64,000 nt of DNA from Ailurus styani (GCA_002007465.1 LNAC01000346.1:1386322-1450321); one strand, 5' to 3'. Shown: positions 48,360 through 59,340, counted from the first letter of the stretch. Notes: a model not told the origin generated them from the letters alone. Translations and numbers: made by a program.

Positions 48360-49147
48360 AAAAAAGAAAACACTAGTTTGAAAATATATGCGCACCCCTA
48401 TGTTTACTGCAGCATTATTTATAATAGCCAAGATATGGAAGCAACCCAAGTGTCCATCCATAGAGGAATGGGTAAGGAAGATGTGGTATATATATGAAAT
48501 GCGATATTATTTAGCCATAAAAAAGAGTGAGATCTTAACCATTTTCAAAAACATGGATAGATCTAGAGGGTAGAAGCCTAAATGTTTAAAAATGAGTCAG
48601 AGAAAGACAAATAACATATGATTTCACTCATATGTGGAATTTAAGAAATAAATAAACAAGGGAAAAAGGGAAAAACAAAAAAATAAATACCCAAATATAG
48701 AGCATAAACTCATGGTTGCCAGAGGGGAGGTGGGTCAAGAGATGGGTGGAACAGGTGAAGGAGTTTAAGAGTATGCTTATTGTGGTGAGCACTGAGTAAT
48801 ATATAGAATTTTTGAATCATTATATTGTATACTTAAAACTAATATAACATTGTATGTTAATTATACTTGAATAAAAACAAACGAGATATGAAAAACAAAC
48901 AAACAAGACTATCAGAAAATGAAATTTCTAAGAAAATTTCTTAGAAATTGCAACTATCATAACTGGAATAAGAACTTCAGTACAAGGGTTGAAAAACAAA
49001 GTCAAGAGAAATTTCCAGAAAACAAAACAGCAAAAACATGAGATGGAAGAATATAAGTAAAGAAAAATTAATGGATCAGTTAAAGCAGCCAAATATCATA
49101 TTTTTTAGGACTAAAATAATGGCAAGACAGAAAACTCAGGGAAGAAA

Positions 49148-49600
49148 TATATATATAAATTTCTATATATATGTATATGTGATATATAATATATATGTAA
49201 TATATGCACATGTGATAGATATATTGGAGAATATTGCAGAAATATTAGAGAAAAAAATTATAATATATATAACAATATACTATATATAGAAATATATATA
49301 ATATGATAATATATATCACATAAATATAGCTATATGAATCTTGACTTCATATATAGAGATATATAGAGATATATCTTCATATATAGAGATATATCTCTAG
49401 TCTCTTTGATATAGAGATATATATATAGACATACAGTTATTTGTCTTTCTCTGATTCATTTTTAAACATTTAGCATTTAGCATTTAGCATCAAAAAGACT
49501 ATATAGAGATATATCTACATATATAGATATATAGGGGTATATACTTCATATATAGAGATATATCTATACCAGATATTTCTATATCTATATCCATATATCA
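49148..49600. repeat. AT-rich satellite-like expansion in older L1
   Basis: TA-rich units 'tatagagatatat' and 'cttcatatatagagatat' recur at least five times, with 14-bp perfect palindromes ('agagatatatctct' at 49384-49397). An inverted L1 snippet (49436-49473) and about three 'catttag' units are embedded. Confidence 0.85.
49436..49473 (-). repeat. Inverted copy of an L1 ORF2-end snippet
   Basis: The reverse complement matches 48578-48615 at 37 of 38 positions. That source lies in the younger L1, 820 bp upstream. On the L1 strand it begins 'ctaaatgtttaaaaatga' and continues 'agagaaagacaaataac'. It is flanked by AT-rich repeats. Confidence 0.85.
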
Positions 49601-51232
49601 AGAATATTTCCCATTACTCAAAGGGCACGAGTCTTCAGATTAAAAGGGTCTTCCAAGTGCATACTGCAATGATGACAAAATAAAACAAATCTTAAAAGGC
49701 ATAACATAACTCTATTTCAGAATATCAGGGGTAAAAGTAGAATACTAAAATTTTTCTTTTTTTGGTGCGTTTGGGGGAATACACATTACAAAGGAACAGA
49801 AATCAGAATGCATTAAATGTTCAACTGCAGCTCTAACAAATGATTTGAAAATGAACATACACAAATATTACAGATAAAAATGCTGCAGTGACTATTTTAA
49901 AATCAGCTAAAATAGACATTAAGTGAACAGGATTATCAAAGATAAAGAGATGGTACCTAAAGGTAAGAGGATCAACTCAGTAGGAAGACATACAAATGGT
50001 AAATGTGTGTGAATTTACAAAAGTACCACAAAGTATAAAAACAATAACTGACAGAATTAAAGGAAAGAACTTTAAATTAAAAAACTTTTAATTCCTAACC
50101 ATAGGAAGGGATTTTATCAGAACAACTGGACAAAAATAAATCAGTAAACATGCAGTGGATCTAAAGAACACAATGAAGCACATATGGTAGGTCTTAAAAT
50201 AACTTGCAATAGATTTTAAATGATTGATATCAGAGTATGTTCTCTGAACACAGTTGAATTGAATTAAAAATTAGTAATAATAAGATACCTAAAGAAACAT
50301 AAATTGATTTACAGAGTCAACAGAATTCCCATAAAATTTTAAGAGGCTTTCTGCATGTGTGAGGGAGTGGGTAGTGGAGTCATATTAGAGAGCAAACAAC
50401 CCAGAAATACCAAAGAAATTTTAAAATACAGCTGAATTGGTCATCTTATACAAGTCGCTGATTTCAAGACAGTGTAAATCTACAAAAATCAAGATGGTGT
50501 GTCATTGGCAAATGTAGTTATAGTCCAATGGAAACAATTAGCTCAGAAGTAGGCCATTAATCTTGGACAAAGTTCCTAAGGTAAGGCAATGGAAAGAAAT
50601 GACTTTTCAACAAAAGATGCTAAAGCAATTAGACACTGGCATGGAAGATAAAAAAAAGATAAAAAAGATAAATCTCAACATATTTCATTATGTGCAAAAA
50701 GTGACTCAAATTAGATCATAGTCCTTCCTTCAAAAACTAAAACAATAAAACTCTTAGAAGAAAATATTAGAGAAATATTAGAGAAAAAAGAATTTAAACT
50801 GGGATAAGCAAAGGTTTCTTAGTACCCAACAGTACAAATGATAGAAAAATGATACACTGCACTTCATCAATCTTAAAATTTTTTGCTACTCAAAAGAAAC
50901 TTAAGAATTTGAAAATGAAAGTCATTAAATGGGAGAAAATATTCATAAAACATATCTATCTACTAAAGGATTTGTAGCCAGAATATATAAAGCGCTCTTA
51001 CAACTGAAAAATAGTAAGGGAAATAGCCAGTTAAAAAAATAGAGCAAAATATTTCAACAGCTAATTCAGAGAAGAAGATACACAAATGGCAGATATGCAA
51101 ATTAAAAGATGCCCAATATCAATAATCATCAGGGAAATGCAAATTAAATCTCACTGAAATACCATCACATATACATTAAAATGGCTAAAATTAAGAAAGA
51201 CTGACAACAAGAAATTTTGCAAGGATGCAGAG

Positions 51233-51624
51233 CAGGGATCAGCAAACTTTTTTTTTTTTTTTGAAGATTTTATTTGTTTGACAGATACACAGAGAGAGAG
51301 GGAACACAAGCAGGGGGAATGGGAGAGGGAGAAGCACACCTCCTGTCAAGCAGGGACCCCAATGCGGGGCGGATCCCAAGACCCTGGGACCAAGACCAGA
51401 GCTGAAGGCAGACGCCTAATGACTGAGTGAACTTTTTGTTGAAAGGGCCAGAAAGTACATATTTTAAGCTTTGAGGTCCATATGGTTTCTGTCACAATTA
51501 CTTAATTCTGCTTTTGTAGCACAAAGCATGTCATTCATAACAAATGAGTGTGGCTGTGTTCCAATACAACTTTATTTACAAATAAAGCCGATTTGGCTCA
51601 ACAACTATAGTTTGAAGACCTCTG
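51233..51624. mobile_element. hAT-Charlie MITE (MER3-like) inside older L1, split by a SINE
   Basis: Left end 'cagggatcagcaaacttttt'. The right part contains 'gttgaaagggccagaaagta', 'tgtggctgtgttccaataca', 'actttatttacaaataaagc' and ends 'gaagacctctg'. Candidate 8-bp target duplication 'atgcagag' / 'aggcagag' (51225-51232, 51625-51632), one mismatch, as expected for hAT. Non-coding. The family name comes from memory. Confidence 0.8.
51253..51429 (-). mobile_element. CAN-SINE inside the hAT element, minus strand
   Basis: Poly-T, 'gaagattttatttgtttgac', AG-rich, 'accagagctgaaggcagacg', ending 'cctaatgactgagtg'. It lacks about 15 bp of the usual head (5'-truncated). Target duplication 'aacttttt' (51245-51252, 51430-51437). 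This is the third layer of a SINE-in-hAT-in-L1 nest. Confidence 0.93.
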
Positions 51625-52304
51625 AGGCAGAGCAACAGGAATTCTCATACACTGCTCAGGTGAATGCCCAATGGTACAACCACTTGGAAAAACTGTTTGT
51701 CATTTCTTAAAAAGCTAAGCATACACCTACCAAAACCCCTGATATTCCAATTCTACATGTTTTCCCAAGAGAAATGAAAACACATGTCCACACAATGACT
51801 TGTACACAAATGCTCACAGAGAATTAATCCACAAAAGTCAAAAGAAACAACTATCCATCAATAAGTGAATGAACAAACAAATGTAGTATATCGTCAATGG
51901 AATATTATTTGGCAATAAAAATAAATGAATTTCTGATACAAAAAAGTACATAAATAAATATACTATTATGCTAAGTGAAAAAAATACACAAAAATACATA
52001 CATGATTCCTTTTATATAAAATGCAAATAATTCAGACTATGAAAAAAATAAAGGGTCATAAAGAATCTTGTTGACATGACAGAAATATTCTGTATCTTGT
52101 TTCTCGTGGTGGTTTCATGGGTATATACCACTGTCAAAATTGAGCTCTTTAAAACAGATGGACTTTACAAGGAGTTTATATTACCTAATTTATCCCTCAA
52201 TAAAGTTAGTAAGGAAAAATAAATACACAGAGGTTTCACCCAAAGAAGCTACACATCTCACTGCATTTAACAAAGACAAAAGTTCTATGCACTGTTTTAT
52301 CTTG

Positions 52305-52316
52305 TATGTGTGTGTG

Positions 52317-52368
<52 letters not shown>

Positions 52369-52373
52369 ATCTG

Positions 52374-52415
<42 letters not shown>
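52305..52415. repeat. (GT)n-(TATC)n compound microsatellite
   Basis: A short GT run is followed by about 12 TATC units, an interruption 'atctgtc', and about 10 more units. The plus-strand 98-codon frame (52140-52436) is an artefact with a Leu/Ser/Ile/Tyr repeat. Confidence 0.97.
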
Positions 52416-52729
52416 GCTATTGCAACATATATTTAGCTAGCCATAAAATGTCATTCCCCGAACAGGGTTGTTCCCTGAGGTAGTATACTATGTATGTGTT
52501 TCTCTTATTACCCAATCTTTTTTGCTCAATTGTTTTTACCTACTGACAGTCTTGTCTTTGTGGAAGAAGAGGATGTCACCTCTTTATTTTGTCTATATAA
52601 GCTATAAATTTCAGTTGAAGACAATGTTGACAAATAATGGAAACTGTCGACAGATAATCCTGAAATGAGTAAGAAAGTACAGCAAAAGAGTATCTTGGGA
52701 GTTAGATATTATGATATAAAACAAAGAAC

Positions 52730-52862
52730 TCTAAAATTAGAGTTTGGACCTTGGGTTCCTCATGTCTGTGACTTGTATTAGATTTATCTTGGCCTAGTTT
52801 TCTTATGTAAACAATGAGATGATCTCTTAAACCCTTCTGGCTCAGAAGTTCTGAGGACCTAA
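52730..52862 (+). repeat. MIR-family relic (MIR/MIR3-like)
   Basis: 'cctagttttcttatgtaaac', 'aatgagatgatctcttaaac', 'ccttctggctcagaagttct' matches the order 'cagtttccccatctgtaaaatgag...gatgatctctaaggtcccttccagctctgaaattct'. Confidence 0.55.
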
Positions 52863-53087
52863 AAACATTTAGCACAAATTATCAAAGATAGAAGAAGAAA
52901 AATAACAGTACAAAGAAGGAATTATTAGAAAAATAAGTGATTCCATCTGAATCAGATATAGAATTTGTACAAACATACAAACAATGAAAATTTTCAGGGG
53001 TAGGTAACACTTTCCCTCTACTCATGGCCACTCCACTTCCATCTTCACTAGATGCAAAGGAGGTTAGGCAAGTGTTAGATTTTTCTT

Positions 53088-53112
53088 TTTCTTTTTTCTT
53101 TTTTTTTTTTTT
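53088..53112 (-). mobile_element. Poly(T)-only retroinsertion
   Basis: 25 bp of T with two C bases lies between two perfect 18-bp direct repeats 'aagtgttagatttttctt' (53070-53087 and 53113-53130). The structure is a target-site duplication around an A-tail with no SINE or L1 body. Confidence 0.7.
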
Positions 53113-53130
53113 AAGTGTTAGATTTTTCTT

Positions 53131-53485
53131 AGGAGTGAGGCCATGCCTCTGAGCACTCCTTCTAACCCTGTGGTCACTAACATCTGAGCCAAGGTGAGGA
53201 GGTGAGGGCTTGCTGGTTAAGCAGATCACTATGGTTTCTTATTACCATTACTGAATGGGAGCTCAGTTTCAAAATGATTTTCTTACACATCTGAGCAATC
53301 TACCTTTCTCTCTTTCTTTGAAAAATGGTTAGGAAATTCTATGATAAGGAAAATATATTCTAATTCCTTAAAAAATCTTAGAAGTGGTTAACAGAATAAA
53401 ATATTATTATGTTATAAGCAAAGAGATCCTATTTAGAAATCAAAATTAAACAAGCTAAATTCATTTGTGGATATATTGAGTCAAA
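53131..53485. other. Unique stretch
   Basis: No feature recognised. The 115-codon minus frame 52882-53229 runs through the poly(T) insertion and is not credible as a gene. Confidence 0.5.
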
Positions 53486-53495
53486 AGGATTTTTC

Positions 53496-53697
53496 TTTTT
53501 TTTTAAAAGATTTTATTTATTTTATTTATTTGACAGAGAGAGAGAGATTACAAGGAGGCAGAGAGGCAGGCAGAGAGAGGAGGAAGCAGGCTCCCCGCCG
53601 AGCAGAGAGCCCGATGTGGGCCTCAATCCCAGGACCCTGAGATCATGACCTGAGCCGAAGGCAGAGGCTTTAACCCACTGAGCTACCCAGGGGTCCC
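53496..53697 (-). mobile_element. CAN-SINE, mustelid-type, minus strand
   Basis: Poly-T, 'aaaagattttatttatttta', head 'cccactgagctacccagg'. Target duplication 'aggatttttc' (53486-53495, 53698-53707), 10 bp perfect. Confidence 0.96.
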
Positions 53698-53707
53698 AGG
53701 ATTTTTC

Positions 53708-54089
53708 ATTTGAAAAAAAGTCTATGATATAGTGACTTTAAGAGTATTCAAATGTTTTAAATGGTTTCAGCTTAATTTAATTCAGCAGCAATATATCGAT
53801 ATAAAAAAGGTTCTTATTCTTTCAGTCATTCACTAAATAAATAATGTCTGTCTCTTAAACTGATGGGCCGGGGCAGGCATAAATAAGAAAAATATTTTTA
53901 ATCTTGAAAAGTTCATAATCTAGAGTAGAAAAATAAGACTTATACTTAAGCAAAAAAAAGCAAAACATTTTTGAAAAACAAAATGAATAAAAAGTGGTTT
54001 GGAAAATATTAAAAGAAAGAAAATTATGCCATACATTTAAAATGTAATTTAAAAAAATTTAAAATATTTCAAAATTTATAAAAATTATA
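53708..54089. other. Unique AT-rich stretch
   Basis: Nothing recognised. Confidence 0.5.
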
Positions 54090-54240
54090 AGGAAGCAAAA
54101 GTAGGTATTGCTAGTCCCAATGTATAAATGAGAAAATTAAATAAGACAAAGTAATTTTCTCAAGGTCACAAAGTGATTCAGCTTGAAATTCCAGAACTAT
54201 ATGAGTCTATAAATGTCATTTTATTCTACTGTATCAGACA
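54090..54240 (-). repeat. MIR SINE relic, minus
   Basis: 'taggtattgctagtcccaat', 'gtataaatgagaaaattaaa', 'ctcaaggtcacaaagtgatt' matches reversed MIR (ggtactattattatccccattttacagatgaggaaac...caaggtcacacag). Confidence 0.65.
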
Positions 54241-55229
54241 ACCTTCTTAAAAACATACCAAAGTTATTCAATAGTCATATAGAATGAATCTCGAGTGGAA
54301 CAACAAATTTTATATAATAGTCGATATTCTTAGTATTCTGATTTGCATTGTTTTCTTCCTTTTCATCCACATATTTTCAATTTTCCTTTTAAGCTAATGT
54401 GGAATATTATCTCTTTCCTCCCTTCTAAATTAGTATAACCTTTTCTTAACTATAGTTTCCATTTTTTTTAAATGCTTGAAATCTTTGTCATGAGTGTACT
54501 AGTAAAGTAACTATATTTTTCAATCTAGAATTTATTTAGAATCAGACATATATGGAGCTGTGTCAAGGGAATAATTAGTAATTACAGAGCAATTTTCAGA
54601 TTCAGGAAAGAAAAATATGTCTTGGATCTTGCCACATTGGCATTTTCTCACCAAGTAAACCATTAAGACAAGCAAAATAAACTGTTTATCTACTCTTTTA
54701 AAATAATAATTTACATTATACATTTGACTTGCCAGTAATTCTTATTCAAGTTACTTCTGTTTAAAAAAAAAACAGGGAGAAGCTAAGGGATAGAATAACG
54801 TCAATGAAATGGACATTAATTAAACAAAACAAAACAAAAGTCTCAAGTCCTCCAGTTTGGGATGACCAGATCACAGTTTCCAATCAATTGATATTTATCA
54901 ACCCCAGTTTACATTTGTAGTACTCAAAGGCTAGAATCAAAAGTTTAATTCTGCAAATAGTTCCATCAGATGCACTATCTAGAAGTAAATTTCATCATAA
55001 ATTTGGAGATTTTAATTAGTATCCAAGAAATGCATTTTGTGAATTTTTCCTACTTCATTAGTACCTTATGAGGCAACTGTAATTGGAAAATCAGAAGGTT
55101 CTTATTTGTTAAAAAAGAAAGTAATATTTAGTATTTATGCACAGCATACACTAATGAAATTAGCATCCAGGAAACTGGTACTGTGGAAAGCTGAAAATTA
55201 ATCTAGTCCAATAATGAACATTTATACAT
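54241..55229. other. Unique AT-rich stretch
   Basis: No gene or repeat seen. Confidence 0.5.
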
Positions 55230-55231
55230 AC

Positions 55232-55294
<63 letters not shown>

Positions 55295-55330
55295 TTTATA
55301 TGTATATATATGTGTATATATACATATAGA
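55230..55330. repeat. (TA)n(GA)n compound simple repeat
   Basis: About 10 TA units, then about 22 GA units with one interruption, then TATG/TATA words. Ser/Leu-rich minus frames (55160-55404) are artefacts. Confidence 0.95.
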
Positions 55331-55400
55331 GAACTGGCAATACAAAAATCATATTTTGGAGTCTTTATTGACCTACTAGTATTAAAGATATGAGATGTGC

Positions 55401-55780
55401 TCACTTGCCATCAGGGAAATACAAACCAAAACCACAATGAGATACCACCTAACACCAGTTAGAATGGCTAAAATTAACAAGACAGAGAACAACAAATGTT
55501 GGTCAGGATGTGGAGAAAGGGAAACCCTCTTATACTGTTAATGGGAATGCAAGCTGGTGCAGTCACTTCGGAAAACCGTATGGAGATTGCTCAAGAAGTT
55601 AAAAGTAGAACTACCCTATGTCCCAGCAGTTGCACTACTGGGTATTTACCCCAAAGACACAGATATAGTGAAAGGAGGGGGCACATGCATCCAATATTCA
55701 TAGCAGCAACGTCCAAAATAGCCAAACCGCAGAGGGAGCTGAGATGTCCTTCAATAGGTGAATGGATAAAGATGTGGTGT

Positions 55781-55831
<51 letters not shown>

Positions 55832-56219
55832 GGAATACTACTCAGTTATCAGAAAGGATGCATACCTATGGAACTGGAGGGGATTATGCTAAGGGAAATA
55901 AGTCAATCACAGAAAGACAATTATCATATGATTTCACTCATATGTAGAATATAAGAAACAGCACAAAGGACCATAGGGGAAGGGAGGGAAAATTGAATGG
56001 GAAAAATCAGAGAGGGGTGACAAACTGTGAGAGACTTTAGACTCCAGGAAACAAACTGAGGGCTGCAGAAGGGAGAAAGAAGAGGGATGGGGTAGCTGGG
56101 TGGTAGGTATCAAAGAGGCTTCATGTTGTGATGAGCACTGGATGTGATATGCAACTAATGAATCACTGACCACTACATCAAAACCTAATGATGGCTAATT
56201 GAATATAAATTAAAAAAAG
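55401..56219 (+). mobile_element. L1 3' part with 5' truncation
   Basis: Starts in the ORF2 end ('catcagggaaatacaaacca', 'atgagataccacctaacacc') and reaches the 3' tail ('gatgagcactggatgtgata', 'attgaatataaat'). Target duplication of 17 bp with two mismatches: 'aaagatatgagatgtgc' (55384-55400) and 'aaagataggggatgtgc' (56220-56236). The ORF is broken by frameshifts. The 152-codon frame 55496-55954 mixes L1 frames with the CA tract and is not functional. Confidence 0.94.
55782..55829. repeat. (CA)24 microsatellite inside L1
   Basis: 48 bp of pure CA between 'aagatgtggtgtg' and 'atggaatactactcag'. In sister L1 copies (for example 12455-12470) this slot holds 'tatatatac', so the tract arose by expansion at that site. 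Confidence 0.97.
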
Positions 56220-56236
56220 AAAGATAGGGGATGTGC

Positions 56237-58720
56237 CGTAAAAAATTAAAAATCCATAATGACTTGAAATTAACGGTGTCAATGTTCACCTCATATCACT
56301 AAATTTTTATTTTATGTGATAAATGCTTTGTATATGTAAGTGATGCTTCCATGTAGAAATTGTAATTTCCTTAAAACTCTTAAAAATCTTATATTTCTTG
56401 ATATTAATTACAAAGAACTGAGGAAAAAGCATTTGTTCACATTAAAATAAAATAAAATAAAAATAATCATCTAATTAAATCCCAAGGGACCTAATAAAAT
56501 TGGGAGTTCCTTAGTTTTAGTGACATAAAATAAAATTAATACATGAATTTTATTCACACACCTATAAGGGAAATAATATTTAGATTCAGGGTTTTTTCCT
56601 TACAATTTCCATGCACTAGTCATAGATCTTAAAATATATGTTTTAATTCCTTTATTCATTTCTTCTAATAGCAATTCCTGCCAGTAGCAATATATATAGC
56701 ACAGTGTAATGGTAAACCTAATGCTGCTAAATTTTCTTTGTACTTACAATGAAGTGAAGCTTGAGGAACATTTATAGTTAAAGAGGGTTAAGAAAAAAAG
56801 TAATATGTATACATTCATATTTCTAAGTGTATTTTACTTTAAGGGTAATATTTCAGTCTCACATCTTAGGTCAAAATTAAGATAATGTAACACATTAAAA
56901 ACTGACTCCTCCCTCTGTGCTTGGCACTCAAGCCTTTGAATGGATTCTAGTTGATGGTAACCATATGTGGTCCAGGAAATGTAGAAGAGGCAGGCTAGCC
57001 AAAGGGTCTTTCTAGATGGCAATCTGCCCACATGTCAGCTATCTTTGTTCTGTGGCTCTTGGGGAATATGGCAAACCCAGTCTAAGTCCTACATATAAAA
57101 ATTAAAAAATTAAAAAAAAAAAAACAAAATAGTGGTGATCCAGATCTTGACGTTTTGAAGTGGTAATGTAGATTCCCTACAAACCATTTTCTTTTTGAAA
57201 TGTTACAGCAATCTCATATATCCAAGCCATTCCAAAGAATAAAAGATTATTTAAGTAAAAACAGAAAGTGTCCTTAATTTTTTAAAAATTATCCTCTAAA
57301 TTATACACCAAAGAAATATACCAGTATCTATATTTTCACCAAAACTCATTAACATGCAAATATGTGCATATTTTAAGATCTCTTACCTTCTTCTGGAAAA
57401 ATTCTTAGTTCCTGAGGTATAGCTGCTCAGTCCAATTGGTTATTTTAAGTTTCTGGACACTTTAAGTACTCTATAAAAATAAACAAATTCATTTTTAGAA
57501 TTCCAATATAATTCAATTAGCAATCGATTAACAGGTGTTCCACTAAATTAAAAGTCAGTATAAATGTTTTCTAAAGGTTGCATAGGAAAATGTAATGTAG
57601 GAAAGAAAAGGCATTATGGGAAGCAGACATTGAATCTGACAAACATTTCACTCTGCCTCCTTTAACCAAATTACAATTTGTAATCCCTAATTGGATTTGA
57701 GGTACTTTGAAATTATTCATTATTTAGGCTCTGACTCTGGTAAAGAATAACTGATTTATTTGAGAATTAGTTGAAACTCTAACACGCTCTATTGATTTGT
57801 CCATAATGCTATGATGTCATTAACATTTTTCACTACTGATGATGAAAGGCTCACAATGACAACCCAGCTAAGCAGTAATTTCATGGCACTGTTAGCAAGT
57901 AACTGGATTTTGCTTTAACAAAAGCTTTTTTCCTCACCAGATAAAGAAATTATACCACGTGTGAAAAGTAAGTAGAAAATTTAAATAATTAAATCTTTCA
58001 AAATATGAAATAAAAACATCCTTTGAATAATTTTATTTTACTAAAACAGATTCTTTGTCACTAATCATACACTATTTCACATTAGAATAATGAAAATAAT
58101 TTAGAAAACAAAATAAAGACAACTCAAATCTGGCCAGAGACTTAAAATTATCTCAACTGAGAGAATACACAAATTGGTCAAAACAAAAAAAGTATGCAAT
58201 AGAGATTCACAGGCTAAGTACTAACCTTATTAAACAATTGGAATCTTATTTAAATCATAGAAACTACATTCTGAAGTAGTATTTCTCTCACAGTTAAATC
58301 CAATCCTGTTTTTTTACTCTACATTTTGTGAGAAATATAGAATATTTCTAGATTACTATATTTTTGAGAAACATAGACTATGTTATCCTATATGCATTTA
58401 TACAACATACTGTGGTTGGCTTCCTTACAATCTGATAGGATTAGGGAAAATTTTAAGAGTTGATTTAAGCAAAGAATTTGTGCTAGGTACATAGGTAAAT
58501 AAACACATAATCTATTACCCCAAGTGTATATGCAAAAACTCCGATGTCAATACCCATGTTAAATATTCTTCGGACACATGTATCACATGACAGTGGAATT
58601 ATTTCAAGAGAGTAATAGGTTGAAAATAAGATCTTTGCAGGAGAGGAATCAAGGAACAGAAAAACTAGTGTTTTTGAAGTCTACGTGGGTATTGAAATTA
58701 CCACACTTTATGACAAGAAA
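56237..58720. other. Unique stretch with a motif-rich block
   Basis: No gene seen. 57640-57965 is rich in homeobox-like and other regulatory words (see findings). The rest is AT-rich with short chance frames. Confidence 0.5.
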
Positions 58721-59340
58721 GGTGGTGTAGAGAGAGACATTAAGCTAAAACTAAAATCTTAACAGAAGAGAACTGACCAAGGTTGGTAAAAGACTTCTCT
58801 AAAGAGGAGTAGCAGCTGGTATCTGCTCATGACACGAGATCACACAGAGGTTTTAGGGAGGAGGAAGAGCTGGTTTTGGAAGTGATACTGAAGAGCAAGA
58901 GAACTTAACCTCACCTCCAATCTCAGTGATTTAAGTGGTGTGGTAGAGAAATAGCCACTTCTTGGAGGCTGGTATGGGAAGCAGGGTCATCAAAGAAGAA
59001 ACAGGCTTCATTTAGAGAGAAGATAAGGGGAAATTACATAAAAGTGGTTGAAGATAAAGGGGCTTTGTTGGTGAGCTCAAGAAAGCCTGGTGAAAGGGTA
59101 TCAGGAGGCAGAGAGGAATCACAATGAAGATTAGAGACTTGGGAATCAGGAACGCCCTGGAAGTTCTGGGTTCCTTTTAGCCACTGACACAAAATGAGAG
59201 AGCAAGCATGAAAAATCAAATCCAGAATTTCCCAAGACAGTCTGTAGTGATGAGGGAGCCAGTGTCAATGGGGACAGGGGGATGGTTGTGAGGTCTTGTC
59301 AGGGGTGTTCAGGGCTTCAAGATAACTATTTGACGCTTGA
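58721..59340. other. Unclassified purine-rich block, possibly an ancient repeat
   Basis: G/A-rich on plus ('cttcttggaggctggtatgg', 'gaagataaggggaaattaca', 'ggaggcagagaggaatcaca'). The style resembles very old interspersed repeats, but I cannot name one. No gene seen. Confidence 0.35.

Larger units (their letters stand above)
44915..48573 (+). pseudogene. Decayed L1 ORF2 (endonuclease/reverse transcriptase)
   Basis: ORF2p normally nicks target DNA and reverse-transcribes L1 RNA. Here it survives as frame pieces. 44915-45151 contains the end of the endonuclease domain (LDQMDLTDIF...HPRTAEYTFFS). 45153-45401 is the linker to the RT. 46024-46302 carries the RT stretch with SIDAEKTFEKIQ and YEKPTANVILNG. 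The catalytic-site region reads as LSADDIILY around 46471-46495, so the two aspartates survive. 46702-46887 has the thumb-side motif PCSWIGRINIVKMSIPF. 47854-48141 and 48388-48573 are C-terminal parts (WRGC, KMWYIYEM). Multiple stops, frameshifts, a GA-tract expansion (45529-45565) and two SINE insertions make it non-functional. Confidence 0.9.
44894..48890 (+). mobile_element. L1 element, ORF2 to 3' end, younger of two
   Basis: A 4-kb 5'-truncated L1. It starts in the endonuclease part of ORF2, carries the reverse transcriptase and C-terminal regions, and ends with a 3' UTR and tail at about 48890. The near-repeat 'aaaaacaaacaa' at 44882-44893 and 48891-48902 may be its target duplication. 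The sequence at both flanks resembles older L1 ORF1, so it may have landed in the older L1. Two SINEs (47611-47808, 48156-48359) are inserted in it. Confidence 0.9.
48903..52215 (+). mobile_element. Older L1 (L1M/L1ME-like), ORF1 remnant to 3' end
   Basis: 48950-49140 and 49600-49790 show decayed ORF1-like text ('gcacgagtcttcagattaaa', 'agggtcttccaagtgcatac', 'caaaggaacagaaatcagaa'). 49850-51230 is decayed ORF2. 51633-52215 is the ORF2 end and 3' UTR ('gacagaaatattctgtatct', 'ctcaataaagttagta'). It is disrupted by an AT-rich expansion (49148-49600) and by a hAT element (51233-51624). No usable ORF remains. Confidence 0.75.

Noticed and set aside
52140..52436. 98-codon plus-strand frame with a repeated LSIY motif
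   Set aside because: Translation of the TATC microsatellite.
52882..53229. 115-codon minus-strand frame
   Set aside because: It passes through the poly(T) insertion (Lys run) and has no recognisable similarity.
55496..55954. 152-codon plus-strand frame with a His-Thr repeat
   Set aside because: It runs through an L1 3' part in mixed frames and a CA microsatellite; the His/Thr run is the CA tract.
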